Source: Dyella monticola (GTDB taxonomy: Bacteria > Pseudomonadota > Gammaproteobacteria > Xanthomonadales > Rhodanobacteraceae). Taken from it: a DNA stretch of 64,000 nucleotides. Location of the stretch: contig NZ_QRBE01000001.1 in NCBI RefSeq assembly GCF_003363155.1, positions 620,001 to 684,000 on the forward strand. Direction: 5' to 3'. Below, one piece after another: positions 23,992 through 33,358 of the stretch (positions within the stretch are counted from its first letter, which is position 1; the number at the start of each line of letters is the position of its first letter). The translations under genes and the position numbers were made by a program. The notes under the pieces are model-generated. The model had not been told where the DNA came from, ran no database searches, and saw only the letters and a list, made by a program, of their open reading frames with translations.

Positions 23992-24894
23992 TCAGGCGGC
24001 CATTGCTTCAGCCATTCCTGTCTCGCTGTCATCGCTGCACACATCACGCCACAAGTGATACATCACGCCAAACATCGCCGAATACACCACGAGAAACAAG
24101 GCGATATAGAGCGGTACGATCAGCACGAACACCAGCACGCCGATGAGTTTGCCAATCAGGGCGAGCACAAGTAACACAAGCCCAAGGCAGAGGCCGACGG
24201 CGATCCAGGTAAGGATAAGGCCCAGTACAAGCATCAGCAGCGGCAGTACGTTCTTCAGCGTGCCGATGATACCGTCGCCGATGGCGCCAAATACGCTGCG
24301 GTTGCTCAGTGTCACCTGGCCCAGACCGATGGAATAGAAGCCCATCATGAAAATGGCGACCAATGAGAGGAGCAGCATGGTCAGCCCGAAACCGTCGGGC
24401 AGGGCGGTGGGCGGCAGTTGATGGTTGGCCTGCGCGGTGAGCACTTGCATGTACCAATGGGCGATGGTGCTGCCCCCTGCCAATGCGATGACGATGGCGA
24501 GCATCGCGACGTAAATCACCATCATCGCAACGCCGTAACCGATCAGGCGCAGTGTCTTGCCCTCGCGGTAGGGTTTGATGACATCGCCTGCGCGGGCGGT
24601 GAGCCCACGCTCTGCCGCATCGGCCAATTGCAGATAACCTGCGTAGAGCGGCAAGAGAAGCAGGCCGATCAACAGCGGTATCGCCATGATCCAACCGAAC
24701 GCGGTTGATGGCGGTGGTGTACCGGAACGCAGCAGATGGTATTGCATCGGCATCATGATGAGCACGGGAATAAGCGCCGCCAGCGCCACAATCACTGCGC
24801 CACCAAACAGTGGCTTGGGATGGCGAAAACCCATGCTGATGCCACGACTCAGCCAGCCAAAGCCGGCCGAAGCCCCCACGGAACGTATAGCCAT
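23992..24894 (-). CDS. BPSS1780-family membrane protein
   Basis: A 300-residue polytopic inner-membrane protein with about six helices. The N-terminus 'GASAGFGWLSRGISMGFRHPKPLFGGAV' is the characteristic opening of BPSS1780-like proteins. 'YAGYLQLADAAERG' and 'DVIKPYREGKTLRLIGYGV' follow, with further helices ('LLMLVLGLILTWIAVGLCLGL') and the C-terminal 'YSAMFGVMYHLWRDVC'. Function unknown. ATG 24894 follows AGGGAAGTG; the extension to 24984 has no ribosome site. It is convergent with marC. Confidence 0.85.
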   Translation of the reverse strand: MAIRSVGASAGFGWLSRGISMGFRHPKPLFGGAVIVALAALIPVLIMMPMQYHLLRSGTPPPSTAFGWIMAIPLLIGLLLLPLYAGYLQLADAAERGLTARAGDVIKPYREGKTLRLIGYGVAMMVIYVAMLAIVIALAGGSTIAHWYMQVLTAQANHQLPPTALPDGFGLTMLLLSLVAIFMMGFYSIGLGQVTLSNRSVFGAIGDGIIGTLKNVLPLLMLVLGLILTWIAVGLCLGLVLLVLALIGKLIGVLVFVLIVPLYIALFLVVYSAMFGVMYHLWRDVCSDDSETGMAEAMAA

Positions 24895-25243
24895 AGTGTC
24901 ACTTCCCTGATGTGCGGCGCCCCCGCGCCGTGCGGGTTGAGCATAGCAAGCTCTTTGGGCTGCAGTCCCGGCGGTGACCGCCAAAAAGGGCGATGGGCGT
25001 GCATGCTAGTCGGTTCAAAACGAAGGGGCGCTCCGCGAGCGTGGGCAACGCGAACGCCTCGGTATTAAAGAATGGCGATTACCCTAACGGAGGGCAGCCG
25101 CATCGTATTTGGACGCCACCTTATATAAACGAAAAAGCCGTGCGATGCGCACGCCGCACGGCCTTATTCACAACGCCGAAGCGTCCAGGACGATCGCATC
25201 AAGCACAGGCACGGTGACCGGAATCAAGGCCCGTGCAGACTGA
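24895..25243. other. Intergenic region
   Basis: About 350 bases. It holds the promoter of the BPSS1780-like gene and the terminator of the next minus-strand gene (25131-25162). No gene seen. Confidence 0.55.
25131..25162 (-). terminator. Terminator of the 25244-26134 lipoprotein gene
   Basis: A perfect stem GCCGTGCG/CGCACGGC, then TTTTT on the minus strand, about 80 bases past the stop. Confidence 0.8.
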
Positions 25244-26134
25244 TTAATCGTTGCTATTGCCCTTGATGGTGTGCTCCGGTCGGCATTGACCGCCATCGCA
25301 GCTGATCAATACGCTGTAGTCGCCACACGCTGCGGTGTAGGTCGAGTTTCCATTGGCTTTAACCGCACCACAGCCAACCTGATTTGCAGCGGTCTGGGCA
25401 AGCGCTAAATCTGCATCGACGGTGGGCGTGGAGGCTGTGGCTACCGGGGTCGCCTGCTGCACCGGCGCAGGATCTGCGGCGGGCGCGGGCGATGACGCTA
25501 CCGCGGTTGGCTTGGCTTCGCTTTCAGGCTGCGGCGGTGGCGGCGTTGCGGTGGTGGTCGTCGCGGCGACCGGGGCAGGGGCGGGGGGTGCTGTCGCTGC
25601 CGCCACGTGCGTGGTTTGAATGCAGCTTACGAACGCAGGGTCTTTGAAGGCTTCTTCGATGTTGTCCTTCACCACCTCGTTGAGTGTGCCGAAGGCATTG
25701 GCGAATTTGGCGGTGTGCTTCTTTAAAACCTTTTGCTGGTTGTAACAAGGTGCGCCGCCGCCAACTGAATCGACCACGTAGGTGACATCGAGCGTCCAAT
25801 CCACGCTGTAGCCCAGATCGTCAATGAGGAAGTCGTTGATGGTGCCGTGCACGACCGGGCCCTGGCCCATTTTTATGCCGACGAAACGCGACTCGTCAAA
25901 CAGCGCCTGTTTGAAGTATTCGCCCACGTTGCGGTCGATCATGATATTTCCGATCGCCGTGTTACGGATCTGGTTTTCCTTTACCTTGCCGGTGTCGCCA
26001 GGCGCATATTTGAACGCGCCCAATTGCTCGCTGCCGGAAAGGGTCATGGTGGAGCTGGGTGCATAGTTGACCGTGACTGTTGCACAGCCTGTCAAAGCCA
26101 AACTCAGCGGTGCCATCAATAGAAAACGCTTCAT
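25244..26134 (-). CDS. Lipoprotein of unknown function with Pro/Ala linker
   Basis: A 296-residue lipoprotein with lipobox 'LALTGC' (Cys about residue 17). A folded N-terminal region (about residues 18-175) with 'YFKQALFDESRFVGIKM' and 'DWTLDVTYVVDSVGGGAPCYNQQ' follows. Next comes a low-complexity Ala/Pro/Thr linker (about 178-240), then a small C-terminal module with three Cys ('VGCGAVKANGNSTYTAACGDYSVLISCDGGQCRPEHT'). The N-terminal part resembles lipoprotein subunits that build multimeric envelope assemblies, but I do not name a family. AGGGGACC precedes the ATG. Confidence 0.75.
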   Translation of the reverse strand: MKRFLLMAPLSLALTGCATVTVNYAPSSTMTLSGSEQLGAFKYAPGDTGKVKENQIRNTAIGNIMIDRNVGEYFKQALFDESRFVGIKMGQGPVVHGTINDFLIDDLGYSVDWTLDVTYVVDSVGGGAPCYNQQKVLKKHTAKFANAFGTLNEVVKDNIEEAFKDPAFVSCIQTTHVAAATAPPAPAPVAATTTTATPPPPQPESEAKPTAVASSPAPAADPAPVQQATPVATASTPTVDADLALAQTAANQVGCGAVKANGNSTYTAACGDYSVLISCDGGQCRPEHTIKGNSND

Positions 26135-26489
26135 GGGGTCCCCTGCTATGTGTATGTCCATATTTTCTTGCGCCCTGGACGCAAGGGTTTCGTACATAGG
26201 GGAGCGCTGGCATGCGCGAATGCGCCCCCGATGGGAGCTAGAATGGCGTGCAACGAATTGTCCCCTGTGCTCGTAGAGTTTTGCGCAAACCACGGGATAT
26301 TTCCAGCGCGCAAGTGATGTGGCCCCGGCTGAAAAAGCGGGTTTGCTTGCCAGGGAAACTTACCGAAGGGTAGGCGTCAGCCAAATTGTCATAATCCGGT
26401 TTTGCGGCGTTATCGAGGCTTCGTTGCAAAAGGGCGGCTTGGTATCCTTTCGGCTTCGATGACATTTTTAAGGTTGGAGAAAGTCACTC
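26135..26489. other. Divergent promoter region between two lipoprotein genes
   Basis: About 355 bases separating two divergently transcribed lipoprotein genes. An open frame at 26238-26465 (minus) has no ribosome site and no family features. No repeat seen. Confidence 0.5.
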
Positions 26490-27062
26490 ATGACCATGCG
26501 TACATGCGCCCTGTTGGCAACGATGATGCTGTTGGCAGGATGTGCCTCCGACCCCGACATGACGGTGAAGCATCGCCTTCCACATGGAAGCACAGTGGCC
26601 GTGGTGATGCTGGAGGACTGCACGATCGCCCAGCAGACCGATTGTGACGGTTCCGGGGTGAAGGCCAGCGCCACCGTTGTCCGCGTACTTTCGCAAAAGC
26701 CGGGCCTGCACGCTGTCTCCTTGCCAAGGCCCGTTGGACCCAAGGCGCCGCTCACCGACGATGCGGCGATCGCCTATGCCCAGGCAAAAGGCTACCGCTA
26801 CGTAATCAATGGCGAGGTGCAGGATTATTACCGCACCGGGCACGTGGCCTTGCATTCGGATCGCGCAGGACTCTCCGTGCGTGTATTCAATACATCCAAC
26901 GGGCTGGAGTTATTGGCCTATACCTATCAAGAAGATTCCAGAACGCATTTCACCTCGCCCGATGACATGTTGGAAGACATGGCAAAGCAACTGGCCAACG
27001 CGATCGTCACGGAGCCAAAAAGACAGCACCAGGGTAATTTTCTGCTCTACAAGGGCAATTAA
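26490..27062 (+). CDS. Lipoprotein, DUF4823/FlgO-like
   Basis: A 190-residue lipoprotein with lipobox 'LLAGC' (Cys about residue 18). The mature domain has the order 'GSTVAVVMLEDC', 'VVRVLSQKPGLHAVSLPR', 'IAYAQAKGYRYVINGEVQDYY', 'RAGLSVRVFNTSNGLELLAYTYQEDS' and 'LEDMAKQLANAIV'. This alpha/beta order recalls the CsgG/TolB-N or FlgO type and DUF4823 outer-membrane-associated lipoproteins. GGAGAAAG lies before the ATG. It is divergent from the other lipoprotein gene. Confidence 0.78.
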   Translation: MTMRTCALLATMMLLAGCASDPDMTVKHRLPHGSTVAVVMLEDCTIAQQTDCDGSGVKASATVVRVLSQKPGLHAVSLPRPVGPKAPLTDDAAIAYAQAKGYRYVINGEVQDYYRTGHVALHSDRAGLSVRVFNTSNGLELLAYTYQEDSRTHFTSPDDMLEDMAKQLANAIVTEPKRQHQGNFLLYKGN

Positions 27063-27389
27063 CTGACAGGTTGTTGTCTTATCACGGTAACGGCCGAAAT
27101 TGATCGCCGTCGTCACCGATGAAGTCCATTCCTACCTCAACGTCACCCGGCGTAGGCCGGGGTCCAGTATAAATACGCTGCGCGAAGCACATATACTTTT
27201 TTTCGCTTCTTACTTAATCCAGCGCAGCGCCCATCCGTTCGTCGACGGATGCACTTGAATTCGATATAGCCATCTAAAAGCCACCGCAATGGCGGCCTCG
27301 GCAAACCAGGCCATCACTATTTAATTACCACGGCTGCGAAGAGACGCCCACGCATACTACGCGTCTGTTGAAGTTATCCACGCCACTCT
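27063..27389. other. Intergenic region upstream of the large effector-like gene
   Basis: About 327 bases. It holds a degenerate palindrome near 27140-27165 (ACCCGGCGTAGGCCGGGGT) and AT-rich stretches. I see no clear ribosome site before the next ATG and no plant-inducible-promoter box. Confidence 0.5.
27141..27163. repeat. Degenerate palindromic repeat (CCGGCGTAGGCCGG core)
   Basis: CGTCACCCGGCGTAGGCCGGGG can form a CCGG/CCGG stem. It looks like a relative of the CGTCATTCC palindromes but is diverged. Confidence 0.4.
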
Positions 27390-30356
27390 ATGACGAGTAT
27401 TCAAACGCAGCCTCCCCGCGATACGAACCGCGCCGAACCTTCCACTGATCCGGCTGTTCCCCACTCGGCGCCAAAGGACAACGCCAAAGGCATCGTTCCT
27501 TTGGTAAGCCCAAACCCAACACCCCGCGGCACCGACTCGCAACGCTCCCATGTGTACAAAAGCGATTTGCCGCCAAAACCTGGCAATCCGGCAGCGTCCT
27601 CCACGATGCATGACACGTGTGCGGATGCATCCGATCCCCCACATCCTTCCGTATCTGACCCTGTGCAGCAGCGTCTGCAGGTACTGGGTCATGCACCTAC
27701 GCCTCCTACGCCACACGCCACACTCTCGCACTGGTTGCATCAGTCGCTCAAAGACAGGCTCGGTCAGGACATCGATCCGAGCCATACCTACCTGGTCAGC
27801 CTCAACTACAACACCGATGGCAAGCCGGGCCCAGGCCCGTATCAAGGTCAGGTCGTGCGCAGGGAGTCGCTAACCGATGCAGCCCTGCATAACACGCAAG
27901 AGGCTGACACCGGCGCTGCCGGCCATACGCTGGTGCCTTACCGACCCGGTGGTCCCAACATCCAGGTCACACCGACGCTGCCGATCAAGCTTCCCGGTGG
28001 ATTGGCCGATCTGGCCTATCGCTACTGGGCGCATGGTCACGACGAAAAAGCCGACTACACCTACACCTACGAGGGTATCTACAAGGAAGGCGACGGCGCG
28101 CACTACGGCGCCGCCAACCAGCTCGCGCTCAACCCGAAAGATTTTCGTGCCATGGTGTGGGACAAGGACCCGAGCCAGGTCGTGACGTCCCAATTGGATA
28201 CGTTCTGGAATGAGAACGAAGGGAATTATGCGCAGCAAGCGCGTGTGTCCTTCTTTGCTGCTGCCGATACCGCCATTCCTAAGGTCGCATCGTCGTCATA
28301 CGAGCCGGGCGATCTCAAACCCGAAGATCGTGCCTTGGCCGCATGCATGCTGCAGCAACCGCGCAATGCAGGTATCGACAGTGGCCGACTTAATATGGGT
28401 GATTATGTCGCCAGCGATGTGATGTACGCACAGGACACGCGCACCGGCCGCGTCCTGTTGTATGCGCCGGGCGATAAAACGCCTTTGCAGGGCTTCGACT
28501 CGCTCAGCGACTTGCGCAACAGTTTGGCCAAGGCGATGAAGGACCCAGTTAAGCGCGAAGCCTTGATGGGGCATTTCAAGGTTTACGATCAGCGCGATGG
28601 CTCCAACAATGTTTTTGGCAAGGCGGGTGTCCATGGCATCTTGAACGGTATCGCGGTTTATCCTGATACCTACGCGCCGCCCAGCCTGTTGTTGCACAAG
28701 GGGCAGTGGGATCCCGAACGCTATATTGGACTGACGCCTCAACACGGCGACCCCTTCAAGCAGTTGACGGAAGACGTCAAGGCTCGCACGTACGCTGATG
28801 CACAAACGCTGGTGACATCCGACCGCGATGTTACGGAACGGGATGTGCTCAAGTGGATGAGCATCGGCGGTGTCGTGCTGGGGGCCGCGCTGACGCCGTT
28901 GTCATTGGCGGGAACGGGGGCGGGGCTACTCGCAAAAATAGCCACTGCAGCCAATCTGGGCACAGGGGCGGCCAGTATCGCCGTCGGCATGGATCAGAAG
29001 GACCGACATAAGCCCGAAGGTACCGATTCGATCGTCGATGGGATGATGCAACTGGGCCTGATGGGTGGGCTGAAGGTCATCGAGCTACACGGAGGTACGG
29101 AGACATCCGCGCCACGTTCGCAGAGGTCCTTGCCGAACGACACCGCTAACCACCCGCAGGCACCCGATGGCATGGAGGGCATCACGCTGCCTGATGATCC
29201 GGCGACCTACTATGTCTATCGCACGGTCGATCCGAATCGCCCGCGCGAGCTGTACACGTGGGACCCGGATGGCCATCTGACGCGAACGGGCAAGCATATC
29301 GATGCCGATGCGCAGCGTGTGGGAACGAAAGGGGGCATGAATCCGGCTGACCACGCGCCTGAGCACAATCCGCGCGCCACCATCGACGAGGAGCTGACCC
29401 GCCTTACCGGCGTGCCTACGACATCGCAGGACCTGGAGAATTTCATCGCCTCGTCCGCGCACACGCCGTCCTCGGCTTTCCGTTACTCAGCGTCCCGGCC
29501 AGGTACGTCGGCAGCGTTGGGCACGATGGACGAAGAACTCACTCGCCTCACCGGCGTGCCCACCACCGTGAAGGACCTTGAAGCGTTCATCAGCTCGGAG
29601 GCGCAGACGCCGCCCTCGTCTCCCCGTTACTCGCCGCCCCGGCCAGCTACGTCGGCAGTGCCGGACACGATGGACGAAGAACTCACCCGCCTTGCTGGCG
29701 TGCCTACCACCGTGCAGGACCTGGAAGCGTTCATCCGTTCGTCTGCGCGCGCGCCCGATGACCCACCATCACAGCCAAGTACTTCGGCCGCCGTATCTTC
29801 ACAAGGAGGATCATCCGCATCGGGAGCGGGGCCGTCCACCGCCGGTACGAGAGGCACTTCCATCACGGGTGCGGGCGCGGACCGTAGTATTGCCCCAGAC
29901 CAGATATCGCTCCTCAGGATAAGCGCGCGCGATCCGATGTCGCTATCGCGACTGAAGATGATGAAGATCGATGGCCCTGCTGCCATGCACTATCGCCTTA
30001 CCAATTTGGCGAGGCGGAACGTCACGAAGGTCGACGCCGCTGAAAAAGCTTTAAGGGATTCCGGTTATGTCGTTGAAGAAGAATTGGTGAGACCCCGCAG
30101 AAGCGGGCCTATCACCTATCTGAAGGTGACAAAGTCGGGAGAGGGATCTTTCTACGTCCTGCCCAGGCACGCCATACGCCAACGGAACAATTTATATGTG
30201 AATGGGGCGAGGATGCTTCCTGCAGACGCTAACATTCCCATTATCTATGCGGCATATTTGGCGGACGAAGGTGGACGCAGCGGCACTATTTATTTCCAGA
30301 CATATCGGGCCGCCGCGGCGCCATCGTCGCGATTGACCATAAAGAGAGACCGATAG
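27390..30356 (+). CDS. Large putative secreted effector/toxin with three 48-residue repeats
   Basis: 988 residues. Residues 1-95 are a Pro/Thr/Ser-rich disordered N-terminus with no Sec signal. Residues about 100-650 form a long folded region, including 'HTYLVSLNYNTDG', 'GQVVRRESLTDAAL' and a 'LLLHKGQWDPERYIGL...ADAQTLVTSDRDVTERDVLKW' block followed by a hydrophobic pair (about 489-535). This order recalls the dermonecrotic-toxin-like (DUF6543) regions of large Pseudomonas effectors. Residues 666-713, 714-761 and 762-about 800 are tandem repeats containing 'DEELTRLTGVPTT' and 'DLEAFI'. A Ser/Gly/Thr linker leads to a C-terminal domain (about 830-988, 'SRLKMMKIDGPAAMHYRL') that may be the active part. 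No ribosome site is evident. Function inferred only. Confidence 0.75.
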   Translation: MTSIQTQPPRDTNRAEPSTDPAVPHSAPKDNAKGIVPLVSPNPTPRGTDSQRSHVYKSDLPPKPGNPAASSTMHDTCADASDPPHPSVSDPVQQRLQVLGHAPTPPTPHATLSHWLHQSLKDRLGQDIDPSHTYLVSLNYNTDGKPGPGPYQGQVVRRESLTDAALHNTQEADTGAAGHTLVPYRPGGPNIQVTPTLPIKLPGGLADLAYRYWAHGHDEKADYTYTYEGIYKEGDGAHYGAANQLALNPKDFRAMVWDKDPSQVVTSQLDTFWNENEGNYAQQARVSFFAAADTAIPKVASSSYEPGDLKPEDRALAACMLQQPRNAGIDSGRLNMGDYVASDVMYAQDTRTGRVLLYAPGDKTPLQGFDSLSDLRNSLAKAMKDPVKREALMGHFKVYDQRDGSNNVFGKAGVHGILNGIAVYPDTYAPPSLLLHKGQWDPERYIGLTPQHGDPFKQLTEDVKARTYADAQTLVTSDRDVTERDVLKWMSIGGVVLGAALTPLSLAGTGAGLLAKIATAANLGTGAASIAVGMDQKDRHKPEGTDSIVDGMMQLGLMGGLKVIELHGGTETSAPRSQRSLPNDTANHPQAPDGMEGITLPDDPATYYVYRTVDPNRPRELYTWDPDGHLTRTGKHIDADAQRVGTKGGMNPADHAPEHNPRATIDEELTRLTGVPTTSQDLENFIASSAHTPSSAFRYSASRPGTSAALGTMDEELTRLTGVPTTVKDLEAFISSEAQTPPSSPRYSPPRPATSAVPDTMDEELTRLAGVPTTVQDLEAFIRSSARAPDDPPSQPSTSAAVSSQGGSSASGAGPSTAGTRGTSITGAGADRSIAPDQISLLRISARDPMSLSRLKMMKIDGPAAMHYRLTNLARRNVTKVDAAEKALRDSGYVVEEELVRPRRSGPITYLKVTKSGEGSFYVLPRHAIRQRNNLYVNGARMLPADANIPIIYAAYLADEGGRSGTIYFQTYRAAAAPSSRLTIKRDR
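29385..29816 (+). repeat. Three tandem 144-bp coding repeats
   Basis: Units begin at 29385, 29529 and 29673, exactly 144 bases (48 codons) apart. Each encodes 'DEELTRL(T/A)GVPTT(S/V)(Q/K)DLE(N/A)FI' and a Pro/Ser-rich linker. The third unit fades after about 120 bases. Confidence 0.9.
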
Positions 30357-30416
30357 CGTGCCTGTCGCCATCTAAAACACTTGGCTTTTTTGTGACGCAT
30401 TGAGAGGACGGAATAT

Positions 30417-31340
30417 ATGAACAACATCCATGCGACTTATCCCATTGGTAAGGCGGGCAACGCTTGGGGTAAAGCAGAAAAAGACCTGTGGCTCTCGCAG
30501 CGGGTTCGTCAACGCAGCTATGACGTGGATGTGATCAAAGCGGTTGATCGGTTGCGCGCCCGCTTCGACGTGTCGGAGTATGGCCGGCTTGATTATGACC
30601 AGGGCTGCTTTCCGCTGCTTTGCGTGCGTACGCGGGAGTGGGCGAGTGAGCTTCCCGTCATGCTGGTCACCGGTGGCGTGCACGGTTACGAAACCAGTGG
30701 CGTGCATGGCGCGCTTCGTTTTGCCGAGCAGCATCTGGCCGACTATGCCGGACAGGCAAACCTACTTGTCGCCCCATGTGTCAGTCCGTGGGCCTACGAA
30801 TGCATCCAGCGCTGGAATCCCGATGCCATCGATCCGAACCGTTCGTTCTACGAGAACAGCCCATCGGGGGAGTCGGCCGCGTTGATGCGGCTGGTTGCGC
30901 CGTTACGCGGCCGCTTCGTGATGCATATCGACCTGCACGAAACCACCGATAGCGATGAATCCGAATTCCGCCCTGCGCTCGCTGCGCGCGATGGCAAAGT
31001 GTTCGAGCCGGGTGAAGTGCCCGATGGCTTCTATCTGGTCGACGATACCCAGAATCCGCAGCCGGCGTTTCAGCAGGCCGTGCTGGCGGCGGTGTCGCAG
31101 GTTACGCATATCGCGCCGGCGGATGCACAGGGCCAGATCATCGGCTCGCCGCTGGTGGCGCCGGGCGTGATCGAGTATGCGTTGAAGGAACTGGGTTTGT
31201 GCGCCAGCATCACCGGCGCCCGCTACACCACCACCACGGAGGTTTATCCCGATAGCCCGCGTGCGACGCCAGAGCAGTGCATCCTGGCGCAGGTCGCGGC
31301 AGTGCGTGCTGCGTTGGATTACGCGTTGGGGCATGGTTGA
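30417..31340 (+). CDS. M14-family metallocarboxypeptidase
   Basis: A 307-residue zinc peptidase-like enzyme without a signal peptide. The zinc site HxxE is in 'TGGVHGYETSG' (residues about 87-97). The third ligand His is in 'HIDLHETTDSDESEF' (about 172-186), and 'DPNRSF' is the Asn-Arg substrate-binding element (about 140). The likely catalytic Glu is in 'TTTEVYPDSP' near residue 277. This is the succinylglutamate-desuccinylase/AspA-like branch rather than classical carboxypeptidase A, judged by the early HxxE and short length. GAGAGGA precedes the ATG. Its position just after the effector-like gene is probably incidental. Confidence 0.87.
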   Translation: MNNIHATYPIGKAGNAWGKAEKDLWLSQRVRQRSYDVDVIKAVDRLRARFDVSEYGRLDYDQGCFPLLCVRTREWASELPVMLVTGGVHGYETSGVHGALRFAEQHLADYAGQANLLVAPCVSPWAYECIQRWNPDAIDPNRSFYENSPSGESAALMRLVAPLRGRFVMHIDLHETTDSDESEFRPALAARDGKVFEPGEVPDGFYLVDDTQNPQPAFQQAVLAAVSQVTHIAPADAQGQIIGSPLVAPGVIEYALKELGLCASITGARYTTTTEVYPDSPRATPEQCILAQVAAVRAALDYALGHG

Positions 31341-31547
31341 GGGGAAGGTGGCTAAAAAGGTTGCCGCTTGGGCTTTTCCGCGCTCTTGCCTATACGTGCA
31401 ATAGTGCATGACAAGCAAAGCCGAAAAACCTCAGACCACCCTGCATTGTTCACGCGCAAATTGGCCCTCCCCAAACCCCATTATTTGGCTACCGACGGTC
31501 CCTTACTGAAACCCCTAAACTGACCAAAATCATCGGAGGGCGGGTCG

Positions 31548-32336
31548 ATGCGCATCGCAAGCGTGGGTCATGCCGTTTTCTCGGCAACCATGATCGCTCT
31601 GGGTGTCCTGTGTTTGATCACAGGACACTACGCTTCACTTTGGCAGCCGCTGGACCTCAGCGTTCCAAGCGGTGCGTTTCTGCCCTATCTGTGTGCACTG
31701 ATCACATTAGGTTGCGGTATAGGCCTGCTTTGGCAGCGGGTAGAAGCCGCGCTTGTTTTGCTACTGTATTTTCTGGCCTGGTTGCTGGTCTACAGGGCGC
31801 CGGACTTTTTTTCTGCTGCCTCACAGGACCCTTGGTATGGCAGCGCCGAGTGCGCGGTGTACGTAGCGGCGGCGTGGGTGCTATTCGCGTGGTTTTCTAA
31901 TGGCTGGAACATGCCGCATTTTCTCCGCTTCGCTACCGGTGACAGCGGCATTCGCATCGCCAGGGTGTTGTACGCCTTGGCGATGATTTACTTCGGCATA
32001 GGGCATTTCCGCTATTTCAAAGGAACCATCGACGCCGTGCCTGCGTGGCTGCCGTGGCACGCAGCGTGGGCAGGTTTCACAGGCTGTGCCTACATCGCTG
32101 CGGGTATCGCGATGCTCGTGGGTGCTTATGCACGCATGGCCGCTGCACTCAGCACATTGCAGATGGCGGTGTTCACGCTACTTGTATGGGTGCCCATTTT
32201 GATCGTGGGTGCCACCGCTTATCAGCGGAGCGAAAGCGTCGTGTCCTGGGTCTTGACGGCAAGCGCGTGGGTGGTGGCAGATTCTTACCGCAACGTACCT
32301 TGGTTTGCGTTCGGAAAAAAAGCAAGCAGGGCCTAA
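31548..32336 (+). CDS. DoxX-like polytopic membrane protein
   Basis: A 262-residue membrane protein with seven to eight helices in two similar halves. Each half has a 'GxGHF/TGHYAS' turn followed by helices: '[22 protein letters not shown]' in half one and '[26 protein letters not shown]' in half two. Each half resembles a DoxX-like four-helix unit, so this looks like an internal duplication. Function unknown. GGAGGGCGG precedes the ATG. A palindromic repeat follows the stop. Confidence 0.78.
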   Translation: MRIASVGHAVFSATMIALGVLCLITGHYASLWQPLDLSVPSGAFLPYLCALITLGCGIGLLWQRVEAALVLLLYFLAWLLVYRAPDFFSAASQDPWYGSAECAVYVAAAWVLFAWFSNGWNMPHFLRFATGDSGIRIARVLYALAMIYFGIGHFRYFKGTIDAVPAWLPWHAAWAGFTGCAYIAAGIAMLVGAYARMAAALSTLQMAVFTLLVWVPILIVGATAYQRSESVVSWVLTASAWVVADSYRNVPWFAFGKKASRA

Positions 32337-32350
32337 GATTTTTCCGCGAT

Positions 32351-32388
32351 TTGCACGTCATTCCGGCCTTTGCCGCAATGACGTGCAA
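32351..32388. repeat. CGTCATTCCGGC palindrome, copy C
   Basis: A 17-bp stem TTGCACGTCATTCCGGC and its complement with a CTTT loop and one mismatch. The outer arm TTGCA/TGCAA differs from copies A and D but is again self-complementary. It lies between converging genes, 15 bases after the DoxX-like stop. Confidence 0.85.
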
Positions 32389-32407
32389 CGAGTCATCCCG
32401 TGAACCG

Positions 32408-32887
32408 TCAAGCCTGATCGGGTGCGATCGGAAGTTCGCGCATTAATTTCGAGCTCCAGGGGCACCAGACGCCAGCGGGTAAGAAACTTCCGCCAACCTG
32501 ATCCAAATTCAGTTCGACCATGGATGCGGTTGCATCACATTCTTCGGCTTCCGAATCGAAGAGTGTGATGGAAGCCGGATCAAGGTGGTAAGACCAGTTT
32601 TTGTTGTAATCGGCGCGGTCTTTGACAACGCGACCCTTGATGTGAACGGCTCGGCCAATGTAGCTGCCGTCCAGAATGCCAAGAATATGCCTTACCGTGG
32701 CGGGGTCGTCGACCGCAATCACAAACTCATTGAGTACTTGCCCGACTTCGGCAGGATGACGGGACAGCGACGTGCGCCCCACATCAGGTGTTACGAAGGA
32801 AAAGTAGCGAGTTTGTGCCGCTGCCGAAAAAGACGCTGAGTAAAGCGCCATGACAGCAATTGAGCCAATGATTGAATGGATTTTCAT
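32408..32887 (-). CDS. Exported protein of unknown function
   Basis: A 159-residue protein with signal peptide 'MKIHSIIGSIAVMALYSASFSAAAQ'. The mature part is beta-rich and contains 'FVIAVDDPATVRHILGILDG' (an amphipathic helix), 'AVHIKGRVVKDRADYNKNWSYHLDPASITLFDSEAEECDAT' and a final 'GSFLPAGVWCPWSSKLMREL'. The 'NWSYHLDP' strand and the conserved Cys-Pro-Trp resemble a small calmodulin-unrelated periplasmic family whose name I do not recall. ATG 32887 follows AGGATACG. Confidence 0.75.
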   Translation of the reverse strand: MKIHSIIGSIAVMALYSASFSAAAQTRYFSFVTPDVGRTSLSRHPAEVGQVLNEFVIAVDDPATVRHILGILDGSYIGRAVHIKGRVVKDRADYNKNWSYHLDPASITLFDSEAEECDATASMVELNLDQVGGSFLPAGVWCPWSSKLMRELPIAPDQA

Positions 32888-33358
32888 GTGTCGTATCCTG
32901 AGTCTGTGTATAGGTGCAGGACTTTTTTGCCAGTGCACGAGCGGCTGCCTATGACGCAGCGAGTCTTATGGCTGCCTGCTTTGCTTGCGTTTCAAAAATC
33001 TGGCAGTCGATACCGTGTGCACGCTTTAACGTTCTCATCATTTTGGAAAATAACGTTATCAGCGTTTAGCAACAGGACGCGTCCGAATATATCGCTGGAA
33101 TTCGTCTGATTTACGGCTTGAGAGGGTAGTGCTTTATCGACTCGGAGCCGATTGGCGCACCACCGCCATTTTTGAATAAACCACGATAACGCCTCCTGCC
33201 AGCAACTAAGGCAGCGGTTGTTTACTAAACCAGGTATGACATCTGGCACTGTATATACAGCGCGAGCATAGCTACTGTCGCAAGCGAGGCTCAGCTTTCC
33301 CCACACAACGCCATGTGCTTTTCGCACCCGTTCAATGACGCAGGTGCCGGTGATTCTT
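32888..33358. other. Intergenic region upstream of the porin gene
   Basis: About 470 bases between divergent genes. The only structure is CTGTATATACAG at 33249-33260, a 12-bp palindrome in a good operator position about 100 bases before the porin start. No other gene. Confidence 0.5.
33249..33260. promoter_or_regulatory. Palindrome CTGTATATACAG upstream of the porin
   Basis: A perfect 12-bp palindrome about 100 bases before the porin start. It shares CTGT/ACAG ends with SOS boxes but has four, not eight, bases between them, so LexA is unlikely. It could be an operator or a chance palindrome. Confidence 0.3.

Noticed and set aside
26238-26465. 75-residue open frame between two lipoprotein genes
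   Set aside because: No ribosome site, no family features and a typical divergent promoter setting.
33249-33260. CTGTATATACAG as a LexA/SOS box
   Set aside because: E. coli SOS boxes need eight bases between CTGT and ACAG (four here), and Xanthomonadales LexA sites have a different consensus. Kept only as a generic palindrome.
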